Position numbers and translations under genes: made by a program
In this document: in pieces, positions 23,647 to 31,640 of the stretch
Layout: each line of letters starts with the position of its first letter
How positions within the stretch are numbered: the stretch's first letter is position 1
NCBI GenBank assembly: GCA_030604905.1
Contig: JAUVVA010000025.1
Coordinates: 1 to 38,308 of the forward strand
DNA length: 38,308 nucleotides
Direction of reading: 5' to 3'
DNA from: Verrucomicrobiota bacterium
Lineage (GTDB): Bacteria; Verrucomicrobiota; Verrucomicrobiia; Opitutales; Opitutaceae
The notes under the pieces: generated by a model
Seen by the model: the letters and a program-made list of their open reading frames with translations, nothing else
What the model was told of the DNA's origin: nothing
Databases searched by the model: none

Positions 23647-25320
23647 ATGCCGCCGATCACCGCCACCTACCCGCGCGCTCCCGGCTTGTCTCCGCCGTCC
23701 GCCGGCCTCCTTGCTTGGAATGAAAATCTCGGCCTCTGGGGCCGCGACTCCGCCGGTCACACCCTCCCGGTCGCCCAGCTCCCGCGCGTGCATTCCGGCG
23801 TGGAATCCGCCGTCCTGCTCCACGCGCTGCTCGAGCTCACGCTGCTCGACGAGTCCACCTTTTCCGCCGCCCTCTCCGGCCTCCTCAACCTTCAGGCCCG
23901 CTCCGGCCCTCGCGTCGGCTGCTTCCGCTGGTATGCCGAGGAGGAGGAGCCCACCGACACCAACGCCGCCTTCTTCATCGGCCTCGCCCTCCAGCTCCTC
24001 GCCCTCGAACACCCGCACCGCATCCCGTCCGCGCTTCGACCCCGCCTCGACGAGGCCTTCGCGCTGCTTAACCGCTGGTTTCTCGCCGAGCTCGAACGCG
24101 AGTCCCCCATCTACCCCAACAAATACCTCGGCGACCTCGTCTGCGCCTGGCTTGGGCACGAACTGCTCGACCTCCCCGCACCACCCTCGCTCCACCGCGA
24201 CTTCGCCCGCGCCCTCGACTACTGGGAGGCCAAACACTGGGGCTGGGGTGAGCACCTGAGCGACGTCTATGCCGGCGTGCTGCTCGCCGAGTTTTCCGCG
24301 CTGCTCCTCTTCGCCCGCCGCCTGCCGCCAGCCACCCGGGCGCACGCCCTGCGTCTCGCCCGCGGACTGCTTGCCATCGACGACGCCTTCGGCGCCGGCC
24401 CGCGCGTGCCCCAGATCCGCTGCTACGACTTCGAGCAGACGCCCCGCCGCACGCCCTTCCGCGACCAAGTGGGCTCCTGGCCCGCCAACGCCGGCCACGC
24501 CTGGGCGGAGAGCCGCGCCCTCCGCCGCTACATGCTGCTGCCCTTCGGCCCCATGTTCGCGCGCCGCGGCTGGTCCTCGCTCTTTCCCGCGCCGCCCGCG
24601 GCCGCCCCGGACGGACGCGCGCTCGAGATACCGCTTGCCGAGGGAGCCCGCGCCTCCGCCTGGATCAGCCCGGCCCTGCGCACCGGCGCTCTCTCCCGCT
24701 GGCCGCTGCTCGCCGGCGCCGAGCACCAGCGCTGGGGCCTTTCCTGGCAGACCTTTCCCGCCGCCTACTGGCGCCCCGACGGCGAGTGGGGCTTCCTCCG
24801 CTGCACCACGCGCCACAACCAGGAACTGCGCGCCCACCCCGCGCTCAACAAGGCCAAGGCTTACCTCTCCAACGCTCTCGGCCCCGGCGAGCCCCCGCCA
24901 CTGATGCGCACCCTCGCCCGCCAGCAGGGCCCCGCCTGGATCGCCCTCCGCAGCCTTGATCCCTGCGACACCTGGCACGCCGCGCACGACGGCTTCTGGC
25001 TCCACGGCCTCAAACACGCCCCCGTCCCCGAGCACTCGCCCCTCGCCGGGCACTCGCTTTTTCTCCGCCACGCGGACGGCGCTCTCCGCCTCCGGCACTT
25101 CAGCCTCGACCCCGCCGTCCATCCCGCTCTCGCCCGCCACGGCCTCGACAGCTGGCACTGGACCGCCACGGCCACCGTGCCCTCGCTCTGGTGCCTGGAG
25201 CCCGCGCTCACCCCTCCCGTTTCCTCGCCGCGTCTGACTCGTGAAGGAGACGCCGTGGTCATCCACTGGCCCCGGAGCGCATGGGACGGCATCCGTTTAT
25301 CCACAAACCCCGTTAGCTAA
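23647..25320 (+). CDS. Conserved-looking protein of unknown function, possibly alpha/alpha-toroid sugar enzyme
   Basis: The protein has 557 residues and no signal peptide. I do not recognise the family. Residues about 45-320 are rich in amphipathic helices with Trp, Tyr and acidic residues (FRWYAEEEEPTDTNAAFFIG, PIYPNKYLGDLVCAWLGHEL, YWEAKHWGWGEHLSDVYAGV), as in an (alpha/alpha) toroid. The later part (about 335-557) looks like a beta-sandwich with histidines (LRCTTRHNQELRAHP, DTWHAAHDGFWLHGL). A toroid followed by a beta-sandwich recalls heparinase II/III-like lyases and related glycosidases, but no catalytic motif of those is clear. Cytoplasmic location and its place among an esterase, a GH13 and a symporter suggest a role in sugar breakdown. 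It also ends in Val-Ser-stop within the palindromic element. Confidence 0.7.
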   Translation: MPPITATYPRAPGLSPPSAGLLAWNENLGLWGRDSAGHTLPVAQLPRVHSGVESAVLLHALLELTLLDESTFSAALSGLLNLQARSGPRVGCFRWYAEEEEPTDTNAAFFIGLALQLLALEHPHRIPSALRPRLDEAFALLNRWFLAELERESPIYPNKYLGDLVCAWLGHELLDLPAPPSLHRDFARALDYWEAKHWGWGEHLSDVYAGVLLAEFSALLLFARRLPPATRAHALRLARGLLAIDDAFGAGPRVPQIRCYDFEQTPRRTPFRDQVGSWPANAGHAWAESRALRRYMLLPFGPMFARRGWSSLFPAPPAAAPDGRALEIPLAEGARASAWISPALRTGALSRWPLLAGAEHQRWGLSWQTFPAAYWRPDGEWGFLRCTTRHNQELRAHPALNKAKAYLSNALGPGEPPPLMRTLARQQGPAWIALRSLDPCDTWHAAHDGFWLHGLKHAPVPEHSPLAGHSLFLRHADGALRLRHFSLDPAVHPALARHGLDSWHWTATATVPSLWCLEPALTPPVSSPRLTREGDAVVIHWPRSAWDGIRLSTNPVS

Positions 25321-25324
25321 CCTT
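25312..25324 (+). promoter_or_regulatory. Palindromic element, copy 2 (GTTAGCTAACCTT)
   Basis: It forms the last codons and stop of the 23647-25320 gene and lies 44 bp before the pseudopilin start. Here it is flanked by CCCCG and CGGGG, so the transcript could form a five-bp hairpin with the element in the loop. Confidence 0.5.
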
Positions 25325-25368
25325 GCGGGGCCGTTGTTCCTCGCCCGCCCCCTCCCATCCTCCTTCTC

Positions 25369-26088
25369 GTGAACCCCAGCCCTCGCCCCTCTCCCCGCGG
25401 CTTCACCCTCATCGAGCTGCTCACCGTGATCGCCATCATCGGCATCCTCGCCGCGATCATCATCCCGGTGGTCGGCAAAGTGCGCGCCAACGCCCGCAAC
25501 GCCCAATGCGTTTCCAATCTCCGCCAAATCGCCGTGGGCGCGATTCTATACGAGCAGGAGAGGCGCTGGTTTCCGCCGACCCGCGCGGAGGCCGAGTGGT
25601 CCGCAAACCGTGCCACCGATGATGCCGAGCGGTCGTTCTTTCTTCAGGCCATCGCCCCCTACACCTCCTCGGCGCGCGACAATAGCCGAGGCGATATCCG
25701 CGAGTGCCCGGTTTATCGCTCCGTCGAACAACAAGAACGCGGCGCCACCACACCTCAGACCGACACGAGCTTCGCTTTCCGCGCCGGCTACGCTCCGAAT
25801 CGCCGCCCCCTGCTTCAATTCGACAGCGACACCACCGACATCTCCCTTCTCCGAATGAACATGATCGTGGCCCCCACCCGGACAATTATGGTGCTCGAGG
25901 CCAGGGACTGGCACGCGAACGGATACAACGAAACGCTCGCCCCCTACGGCAGCGTTCCCGCGATGTGGATCGGCACCCGCCACGGCACTAGATCCCACTA
26001 CGCCTTCTTTGATGGCAGCGTCCGCGGACTGGGGCCCTACGAGGCCTTGCCTCTCCTCATGCGTCCCGGCACCGCGCCCAGCCTTTGA
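25369..26088 (+). CDS. Type II secretion-like pseudopilin, second copy
   Basis: The protein has 239 residues from a GTG at 25369. A short leader with Pro/Arg is followed by the prepilin cleavage site and helix RGFTLIELLTVIAIIGILAA, with the conserved Glu at +5. The globular part ends with GTRHGTRSHYAFFDGSVRGL, the histidine and DG pattern of DUF1559-like pseudopilins. It has the same layout as the pseudopilin at 21233-21961 but differs in most of the globular domain, so the two are paralogues with different surfaces. It lies between the 557-residue protein and the LacI-family regulator. Confidence 0.88.
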   Translation: MNPSPRPSPRGFTLIELLTVIAIIGILAAIIIPVVGKVRANARNAQCVSNLRQIAVGAILYEQERRWFPPTRAEAEWSANRATDDAERSFFLQAIAPYTSSARDNSRGDIRECPVYRSVEQQERGATTPQTDTSFAFRAGYAPNRRPLLQFDSDTTDISLLRMNMIVAPTRTIMVLEARDWHANGYNETLAPYGSVPAMWIGTRHGTRSHYAFFDGSVRGLGPYEALPLLMRPGTAPSL

Positions 26089-26090
26089 TT

Positions 26091-26126
26091 TGCCGAGCGC
26101 GCCGCGACCAGCGCGCTCCCTCGGCA
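26091..26126 (+). other. Strong stem-loop between pseudopilin and regulator genes
   Basis: GAGCGCGC and GCGCGCTC form a perfect eight-bp stem around an eight-base loop (cgcgacca), with an alternative outer pairing of TGCCGA and TCGGCA. No T-run follows, so it is not a typical terminator. It may act as an mRNA stabiliser, processing site or partial attenuator ahead of the regulator gene. Confidence 0.45.
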
Positions 26127-26190
26127 CCGTAGAAACGGCATCGCAGCCGCGCTGGACGCAGCCCTGAGCCTTGGCCATCCTACCCCGCGC

Positions 26191-27264
26191 GTGGACTCCA
26201 CCCCCTCCCTGCGCGACATCGCCGTTCGCACCGGCGTCACCATCATGTCGGTCTCCCGCGCCCTGCGCGGCAGCCCGCAGGTCTCCGCCGCCAAGCGCGA
26301 CGAGATCCTCCGCGTCGCCAAGGAGCTCGGCTACCGGCCCGACCCGCAGGTCACGCGCCTCATGGCGCTGCTCCGCACCTCCAAGGCCAAACGCGCCGAC
26401 TCCGTCATCGCCTTGATCAACACCCGCGCCGAGCGCGGCCTGCACCTGCGCGAGCCCCACCTGCGCGTGTTCTACGAGGGCGCCGCGCGCCGCGCCGAGG
26501 AGCTCGGTTTCAAACTCGAAGAGTTCTGGCTCGCCGACCCCGCGATCTCCGTCCGCCGCCAGCAGGCCATCATCAACGCCCGCGGCATCGAGGCCCTGCT
26601 GCTCCTGCCGGTCGAGGCCGGCTTCAAGGGCCTGCCCTTCGACGTCTCGCGCTTCGCCCTCTCCGCCATCGGCCGCAGCCACCACAGCGTGCCCTGCGAT
26701 CGCGCCAGCCCCAACCACTACAACGCCGTCACCCTCGCCCTCGCCCGCCTCGCCGAGCGCGGCTTTCGCCGCGTCGGCGCCGCCTTCTTCGACGGCATCA
26801 ACGATCGCACCGACCGCCGCTACTCGGCCGCCGTCTTCGATCACCTCGAGCAGATCGCGCCCGCCGACCGCGTGCCACCGCTCATCCACCCGCGCTGGGA
26901 GGCCGGGGCCTTCCGCGCCTGGTTCGAGGCCCACCGCCCCGAGGTCGTCCTCACCCACGGCGAACACATCCGCGAGTCCGCCCGGCGCGAGCTTGGCCTG
27001 CGCGCGCCCCGCGACTACGGTTACGTGAACCTCAATCTCCTCCAGTCCTCCGACCGCAGTTCCGGCATCGACCAAAACTACGGGCTCGTCGGCGCCGCCG
27101 CGCTCGATCTCGTCGCCGGCCAGCTCAACCACCAGGAGCGCGGCCTGCCCGCCTTCCCCCGCACCGTCACAATCAACGGCGTGTGGCGCGAGGGCGACAG
27201 CCTGCCATCCCGCTCCCGCGCCGCGCCCCGTCGGCGCACGGGCGCCAGGAAGACCGTTAGCTAA
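26191..27264 (+). CDS. LacI-family transcriptional regulator
   Basis: The protein has 357 residues from a GTG at 26191. The N-terminal helix-turn-helix is clear (LRDIAVRTGVTIMSVSRALR, then GSPQVSAAKRDEILRVAKEL), followed by a hinge region (GYRPDPQVTRLMALLR) and a sugar-binding core with weak similarity along the rest. LacI-family proteins usually repress sugar-use genes and are released by the sugar. Its own gene ends inside a copy of GTTAGCTAACCTT, and two other copies lie before neighbouring genes, so it is a candidate to bind that palindrome. The core centre is AG/CT rather than the CG seen in most LacI-family operators, which speaks somewhat against this. Confidence 0.93.
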   Translation: MDSTPSLRDIAVRTGVTIMSVSRALRGSPQVSAAKRDEILRVAKELGYRPDPQVTRLMALLRTSKAKRADSVIALINTRAERGLHLREPHLRVFYEGAARRAEELGFKLEEFWLADPAISVRRQQAIINARGIEALLLLPVEAGFKGLPFDVSRFALSAIGRSHHSVPCDRASPNHYNAVTLALARLAERGFRRVGAAFFDGINDRTDRRYSAAVFDHLEQIAPADRVPPLIHPRWEAGAFRAWFEAHRPEVVLTHGEHIRESARRELGLRAPRDYGYVNLNLLQSSDRSSGIDQNYGLVGAAALDLVAGQLNHQERGLPAFPRTVTINGVWREGDSLPSRSRAAPRRRTGARKTVS

Positions 27265-27268
27265 CCTT
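27256..27268 (+). promoter_or_regulatory. Palindromic element, copy 3 (GTTAGCTAACCTT)
   Basis: It forms the end of the LacI-family gene (Val-Ser-stop) and lies 59 bp before the next start. Flanking AGACCG and CGGTCT give a perfect six-bp stem with the element in the loop, followed by CTTTCC. Copies 2 and 3 thus share a loop sequence but have unrelated stems. Confidence 0.5.
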
Positions 27269-27327
27269 TTCGGTCTCTTTCCGCGCAGCCACTCTCGCGC
27301 GAGGCTTCGTTCCGTCGCCCCCAATCC

Positions 27328-27900
27328 ATGAAACTCCTTCGCTCCGTCTCCTCTCTCTTCATCGCGCTCTCGCTCACCGTCACCGCACACGCCGCGCAAA
27401 TCGAAAATCTGCTGCCCGAGGGCGAGATGATCGGCTCGCCCGGCAACCCGCCGCGCGGTTGGCAGGTCCCTCACGCCAACTGGCTCCAGACTCGAGGCGC
27501 CACCATCAACCTCGAGAAAGACCCGCAGGAGGCCGGCAACTATGTCGCCTTCACCAACACCGACAACAAGGCGCTCATCCGCCTGCAAGCGCAGCTCGAG
27601 GTGAAGCCGGCCTGGGTCGGCCGCAACCTCACCTACCGCCTGCGCATCCGCGGCACCGAGATCGGCGTCGGCGCCGAGTCCTGGCACTTGGCCGGGCTGA
27701 TGCTCTACTACACGGACGACACGGGCAAACAACGCTACTCGCCCGGACGCCTCCAGCTCGATGTGCCCACACCGCAGTGGCGCCGCCTCACCGGCCGCTG
27801 GACCGTGACGCCCGACGCGAAGATCCTCCACATCGACATCGGCCTGCTCGGCGCCACCGGCAACATCCAGATCCGCGACGTCGAACTATTCTTCGAGTGA
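27328..27900 (+). CDS. Small secreted jelly-roll protein, possible carbohydrate-binding module
   Basis: The protein has 190 residues. It starts with a Sec signal peptide (MKLLRSVSSLFIALSLTVTA, cleavage near AHA-A). The mature part looks like a single beta-sandwich of the CBM4/9/22 kind: NLLPEGEMIGSPGNPPRGWQ at the start, LTYRLRIRGTEIGVGAESWH in the middle and WTVTPDAKILHIDIGLLGAT followed by IQIRDVELFFE at the end. There is no catalytic domain, so it probably binds sugar alone or with a partner in the periplasm or at the surface. It follows the LacI-family gene with the palindromic element in between and is closed by a strong terminator. Confidence 0.8.
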   Translation: MKLLRSVSSLFIALSLTVTAHAAQIENLLPEGEMIGSPGNPPRGWQVPHANWLQTRGATINLEKDPQEAGNYVAFTNTDNKALIRLQAQLEVKPAWVGRNLTYRLRIRGTEIGVGAESWHLAGLMLYYTDDTGKQRYSPGRLQLDVPTPQWRRLTGRWTVTPDAKILHIDIGLLGATGNIQIRDVELFFE

Positions 27901-27953
27901 GGCCCCCAGCGGCGCTTTCCCTCCGCCGACTCTCCGCCTCGCCCCACGCTCCC

Positions 27954-27987
27954 GCCCCGGCGGCTGAAAAGGCCGTCGGGGCTTTTT
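27954..27987 (+). terminator. Rho-independent terminator
   Basis: GCCCCGGCGGC and GCCGTCGGGGC form an 11-bp stem with one G-U pair around the loop TGAAAAG, followed by TTTTT. It lies 53 bp after the small secreted protein and 38 bp before the GH13 start. It marks the end of the transcript carrying the esterase, pseudopilin and LacI-family genes. Confidence 0.9.
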
Positions 27988-28025
27988 GTTCTTAACCGCC
28001 GCCCTGTCGGGGCCAACCTCGCCTG

Positions 28026-29672
28026 ATGCCCGCCGCTTCCCGCCCCCGCACTCCCGCCTGGCTGCGCACCGCCGCCTTCTACGAGGTTTACCCGCAATCC
28101 TTCCAAGACAGCGACGGCGACGGCATCGGCGATCTCCCGGGGCTCATCGGCCGCCTCGACTACATCCGCTCCCTCGGCTGCGACGCCCTCTGGCTCAACC
28201 CCTGTTTCGTCTCGCCCTTCGGCGATGCCGGCTACGACGTCGCCGACTTCTACCACGTCGCGCCGCGCTACGGCACCGACGCCGACCTCGAGCGTCTTTT
28301 CACCGAAGCCCACGCCCGCGGCATGAAGGTCTGCCTCGACCTCGTGGCCGGCCACACCTCGACCGAGCATCCGTGGTTCCAGGCCTCGGCCCGCGCCGGG
28401 AAAAACGAGTTCACCGACCGCTACATCTGGACCGACAGCGTCTGGCGCTCCGCCCCCGCCGGCCTGTCACAAATAAACGGATACGGCGAACGCGACGGCA
28501 ACTACGTCACCAACTTCTTCCACTTCCAGCCCGCCCTCAACTACGGCTTCGCCCGGCCCGACCCCGCCCAGCCCTGGCAACTCCCGGTGGACCACCCCGC
28601 CTGCCGCGCCAATCGCGAGGAGATGAAGCGCATCATGCGCCACTGGCTCGACCGCGGCGCCGACGGCTTCCGCGTGGACATGGCCTCCTCGCTGGTCAAG
28701 GGCGACACCGACTTCGCCGCCACCATGGCGCTCTGGGCCGAGATGCGCGCGATGTATGACACCGAGTATCCCGAGGCCGTGCTCATCGCCGAATGGTCCG
28801 ACCCGGCCCGCGCCATCCTCGGCGGTTTCCACATCGATTTCCTCATCCACTTCAACCACCCCGGCTACAGCACGCTCTTCCGCGCCGAGCCGCACCGCGA
28901 CCTCTTCCAGTTTTTCCGCGACATGGGTGGCAGCTACTTCGACCGCGCCGGCCGCGGCGACATCCGCGTCTTCCTCGACCACTATCTCGAGCACCTGCGC
29001 GCCACCGAGGGCCGCGGTTTCATTTCCCTGCCCACCGGCAACCACGACATCATGCGCCTCGCCCGCGGCCGTGACGCCGCCGACCTCGCCGTCTGCTTCG
29101 CCTTCCTCCTCACCCTGCCGGGCGTCCCCTACCTCTACGCCGGCGACGAGATCGGCCAGCGCTACGTGGACGGCCTCGTCTCCAAGGAAGGCGGCTACAA
29201 CCGCACCGGCTCCCGCACGCCGATGCAGTGGGACGCCTCTCCCAACGCCGGTTTCTCCACCGCCCCCGCCGAGGCGCTTTATCTGCCGATCGACCCCGCG
29301 CCCGACCGTCCCACGGTGGCCGCGCAGGAAGCCGATCCGGCCTCGCTCCTTTCGCTCGTGCGTCGCCTGCTCGCCCTGCGCCGCGAAGTGCCCGCGCTGG
29401 GCAACACCGGCCCTTTCGTGCCCCTCCACGCCGAGCCCAAGGCCTACCCGTTCGTGTATTGGCGCGGCGAGGACAAGGATGGAGCCATCGTGGCCGTGAA
29501 CCCGGCGGACCGCGAAGTGCGCTGCGCGTTCACGTTGCCCGCGGCCGGCTTGACCACCACCCCGCTGCTCCCCACCGGCGCCACCCTCCAAGTCGCAGGC
29601 ACAAGAGCGGACCTGGTGATGCCCCCCGTCTCGTGGGCGATCTATCGAGGGCGCCAAACCGGGAGCCGCTGA
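28026..29672 (+). CDS. GH13 alpha-glucosidase/amylase-like enzyme, cytoplasmic
   Basis: The protein has 548 residues and no signal peptide. It is a family GH13 retaining alpha-glycosidase. AAFYEVYPQSFQDSDGDGIG with a Ca-binding DSDGDG loop opens the barrel. The family's conserved regions are DLVAGHTSTEHPWF, DGFRVDMASS (nucleophile D218), AVLIAEWSDP (acid/base E256) and LPTGNHDIMR (H340, D341). It ends with a beta-sheet domain (AVNPADREVRCAFTLPAAGL). The pattern fits oligo-1,6-glucosidase, alpha-glucosidase or trehalose-synthase-type subfamilies, and the exact activity cannot be told. It is separated from the upstream genes by a strong terminator, so it has its own promoter. A symporter gene follows after 446 bp. 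Confidence 0.92.
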   Translation: MPAASRPRTPAWLRTAAFYEVYPQSFQDSDGDGIGDLPGLIGRLDYIRSLGCDALWLNPCFVSPFGDAGYDVADFYHVAPRYGTDADLERLFTEAHARGMKVCLDLVAGHTSTEHPWFQASARAGKNEFTDRYIWTDSVWRSAPAGLSQINGYGERDGNYVTNFFHFQPALNYGFARPDPAQPWQLPVDHPACRANREEMKRIMRHWLDRGADGFRVDMASSLVKGDTDFAATMALWAEMRAMYDTEYPEAVLIAEWSDPARAILGGFHIDFLIHFNHPGYSTLFRAEPHRDLFQFFRDMGGSYFDRAGRGDIRVFLDHYLEHLRATEGRGFISLPTGNHDIMRLARGRDAADLAVCFAFLLTLPGVPYLYAGDEIGQRYVDGLVSKEGGYNRTGSRTPMQWDASPNAGFSTAPAEALYLPIDPAPDRPTVAAQEADPASLLSLVRRLLALRREVPALGNTGPFVPLHAEPKAYPFVYWRGEDKDGAIVAVNPADREVRCAFTLPAAGLTTTPLLPTGATLQVAGTRADLVMPPVSWAIYRGRQTGSR

Positions 29673-29682
29673 TCTCGCTGGC

Positions 29683-29982
29683 CCGTCCCTTTGGCAGGGA
29701 GGAAGCGCCGGGACCGCCGCCGAGGGAGCGGAAGTTTTTCGAGCGGTCCTGCACGTAGAGCTGCGCCTGCACGCGCGAACCCTCGCCGCCGCTTGAGCGC
29801 ACGGTGAGGCGAACCAAGTCCACGTCGCCCTCGGCGAGCGGGATGCGGTTGGCGATGTTTAGCTGGATTGAGTGCGGACGACCGTCGCGCACCGGCACAT
29901 GCACGCGCAGCGCTTCGACATGCACGGGGGCGACACAGCGACCGTCTCCGAGCGCGCGCCGGCTGCGTTGCCGGAGGTGGTT
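29683..29982 (-). pseudogene. Probable antisense gene remnant in the 29.7-30.0 kb gap
   Basis: The 446-bp gap 29673-30118 has no plus-strand gene I can support. On the minus strand a frame opened after a TAG at 29983-29985 reads GDGRCVAPVHVEALRVHVPV, then PHSIQLNIANRIPLAEGDVD and VQAQLYVQDRSKNFRSLGGG. This has natural protein composition and beta-sandwich rhythm, unlike a shadow frame, but no proper start, body or stop nearby. It looks like an internal piece of a larger secreted or carbohydrate-active protein, left by deletion. I do not recognise the family. Confidence 0.45.
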
Positions 29983-30026
29983 CTATCGTGGAACGCCCGG
30001 AACCGCTCCGGCCATAAAAGCCCAAA

Positions 30027-30038
30027 GGGTAGCTGACT
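30027..30038. promoter_or_regulatory. Weak variant of the palindromic element before the symporter gene
   Basis: GGGTAGCTGACT matches GGTTAGCTAACC at 9 of 12 positions and keeps the centre TAGCT. It lies 80 bp before the ATG at 30119. If the palindrome is an operator, this could bring the symporter into the same regulon. The match is weak and could be chance. Confidence 0.25.
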
Positions 30039-30118
30039 CAACCCTCACGGCACGTCCCCCGGATGAAACGATAACGGCCGCCGCGCACTTCCCGCCCCCG
30101 CTCCCCTCGTCATTGGTC

Positions 30119-31597
30119 ATGGACGTCTGCCGTTCGTCGTGCCCCGCCAACGAGCCAGATCCTCCGCTCGTGCCTACGCCCATCACTGACACCCCTGCCG
30201 CTCACCGCCTCCCCAAGCCCGAGAAGTTCGCTTACGCACTCGGAGCTGTGCCCTTCGGCTTCGCCTACATGGCGTTGGCGCAACTGGTTTACCCGATCTT
30301 CAACATCAGCCTCGGGATGAGCGCCACGCTCATCGGCATCGTGCTCGCCGTCGGTCGCCTTTGGGATGCCCTCACCGATCCGGTAATGGGCACCTACAGC
30401 GACAACGCCCGCACGCGTTGGGGCCGGCGCCGCCCCTTCATCCTCCTCGGCGGCCTCGCCCTCGGCCTCACCTTTCCCCTCATCTGGCTCGCCCCCGCCG
30501 ACTGGAGCGAAGGCGCCACGATGGGCTGGCTCGTCGTCACCGTCCTCCTCTTCTACACCGCCTCCACGCTCTACTCCGTGCCTTGGCTTTCCCTCGGCTA
30601 CGAGATCACTCCCGATCCGGTGGAACGCACTCGCGTCCAGGCTTGGCGCGCCTACGTCAACATCATCGCCATGCTCGCCCTGCCCTGGGTGTTTCGCGTC
30701 GCCCAAGCCGACTTTTTCCCCGACACCGCCACCGGCATGCGCTGGCTCGGGGGCTTGCTGGGCCTCTGCATGGCCGTCTTTGCCATCCCTGTCTTCCTCG
30801 GCACCCGGGAGCGAGCTTTCGTGCAGACCTCGCAACAGGAGAAGATCCGCCTCCGCGACGCCCTTCGGGAGACCTTTCGCAATCGCCCCTTTCTCCTCTT
30901 TGTCGGCGGCGTCGTCACCGTGCTGCTCTGTTCGCCGGTGCTGGTCGGCTCCCTCGGACTCTACATCAACAGCTACCACATCTTCCCCGGCGACACGAAA
31001 CGCGGCGCCGAGATGATCGCCCTCGCGGGCATGGTGGGCGCCGGCATCAAGCTCTCGGTGCTCCCCTTCTGCGTCAAAATCGTCAAACGCCACGGCAAGC
31101 TCCCGCTCATGAAGGCGGCCCTCTGGCTCGGCCTCATCAGCAGTCTCTCCACCTGGTTCACCTACACCCCCGCCGCCCCTTGGCTTCAATTCGCCTCCTT
31201 GGCTCTGCTCTACCCGTCCGTGACCGCCTTTTGGCTTCTCGTCGATCCGGTCAAGGCCGACTGCGCCGACTACGACGAGGCCCGCACCGGCCTGCGCCGC
31301 GAAGGCATGTATGCGGCCGTCGCCAACTGGGTGGAAAAGCTCAGCATCGCCATCGTCCTCGTCTTCTCCGGCCTCGCGCTCGACTGGTCCGGATTCGACG
31401 CCTCGCTCGGGGCTGACCAGCCGGAGCACACCCTCACCACCCTGCGCCTGCTTTTCGCCCTCGTGCCCGCCTGCGCCTTCACCATCGCGCTCGTCGCGCT
31501 GCAACGCTTTCCGCTCACCGAAGCTCGCATGGCGGAGGTTCGCGCCACCCTCGCCGCCCGCCGCGCGGCCGCGGCGGGCTCAAACGCCCCGTCCTGA
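30119..31597 (+). CDS. GPH-family sugar:cation symporter, second copy
   Basis: The protein has 492 residues from the ATG at 30119, with about 12 hydrophobic segments. KFAYALGAVPFGFAYMALAQ, GRLWDALTDPVMGTYSDNAR and WGRRRPFILLGG are the family's N-terminal motifs. A GTG at 30170 would give a shorter and equally plausible start. The open frame reaches further back to 29804, but that part is low-complexity Arg/Thr/Ser-rich and untypical. It probably imports the product handled by the GH13 enzyme upstream. It is distinct in sequence from the symporter at 17396, so each gene block has its own importer. A membrane-anchored protein follows after 43 bp. Confidence 0.9.
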   Translation: MDVCRSSCPANEPDPPLVPTPITDTPAAHRLPKPEKFAYALGAVPFGFAYMALAQLVYPIFNISLGMSATLIGIVLAVGRLWDALTDPVMGTYSDNARTRWGRRRPFILLGGLALGLTFPLIWLAPADWSEGATMGWLVVTVLLFYTASTLYSVPWLSLGYEITPDPVERTRVQAWRAYVNIIAMLALPWVFRVAQADFFPDTATGMRWLGGLLGLCMAVFAIPVFLGTRERAFVQTSQQEKIRLRDALRETFRNRPFLLFVGGVVTVLLCSPVLVGSLGLYINSYHIFPGDTKRGAEMIALAGMVGAGIKLSVLPFCVKIVKRHGKLPLMKAALWLGLISSLSTWFTYTPAAPWLQFASLALLYPSVTAFWLLVDPVKADCADYDEARTGLRREGMYAAVANWVEKLSIAIVLVFSGLALDWSGFDASLGADQPEHTLTTLRLLFALVPACAFTIALVALQRFPLTEARMAEVRATLAARRAAAAGSNAPS

Positions 31598-31640
31598 ACC
31601 CCTCGCCCGCGCCACGTCCTCCATCGCTCGCGCCATCGCC

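Noticed and set aside
23580..27268. The repeated GTTAGCTAACCTT as a CRISPR or transposon end
   Set aside because: There are only three exact copies, 1.7-1.9 kb apart with unrelated genes between them, and no spacers, transposase or target-site duplications.
29804..30118. N-terminal extension of the second symporter frame
   Set aside because: It is low-complexity Thr/Arg/Ser/Pro sequence without membrane or family features, overlapping the antisense remnant.
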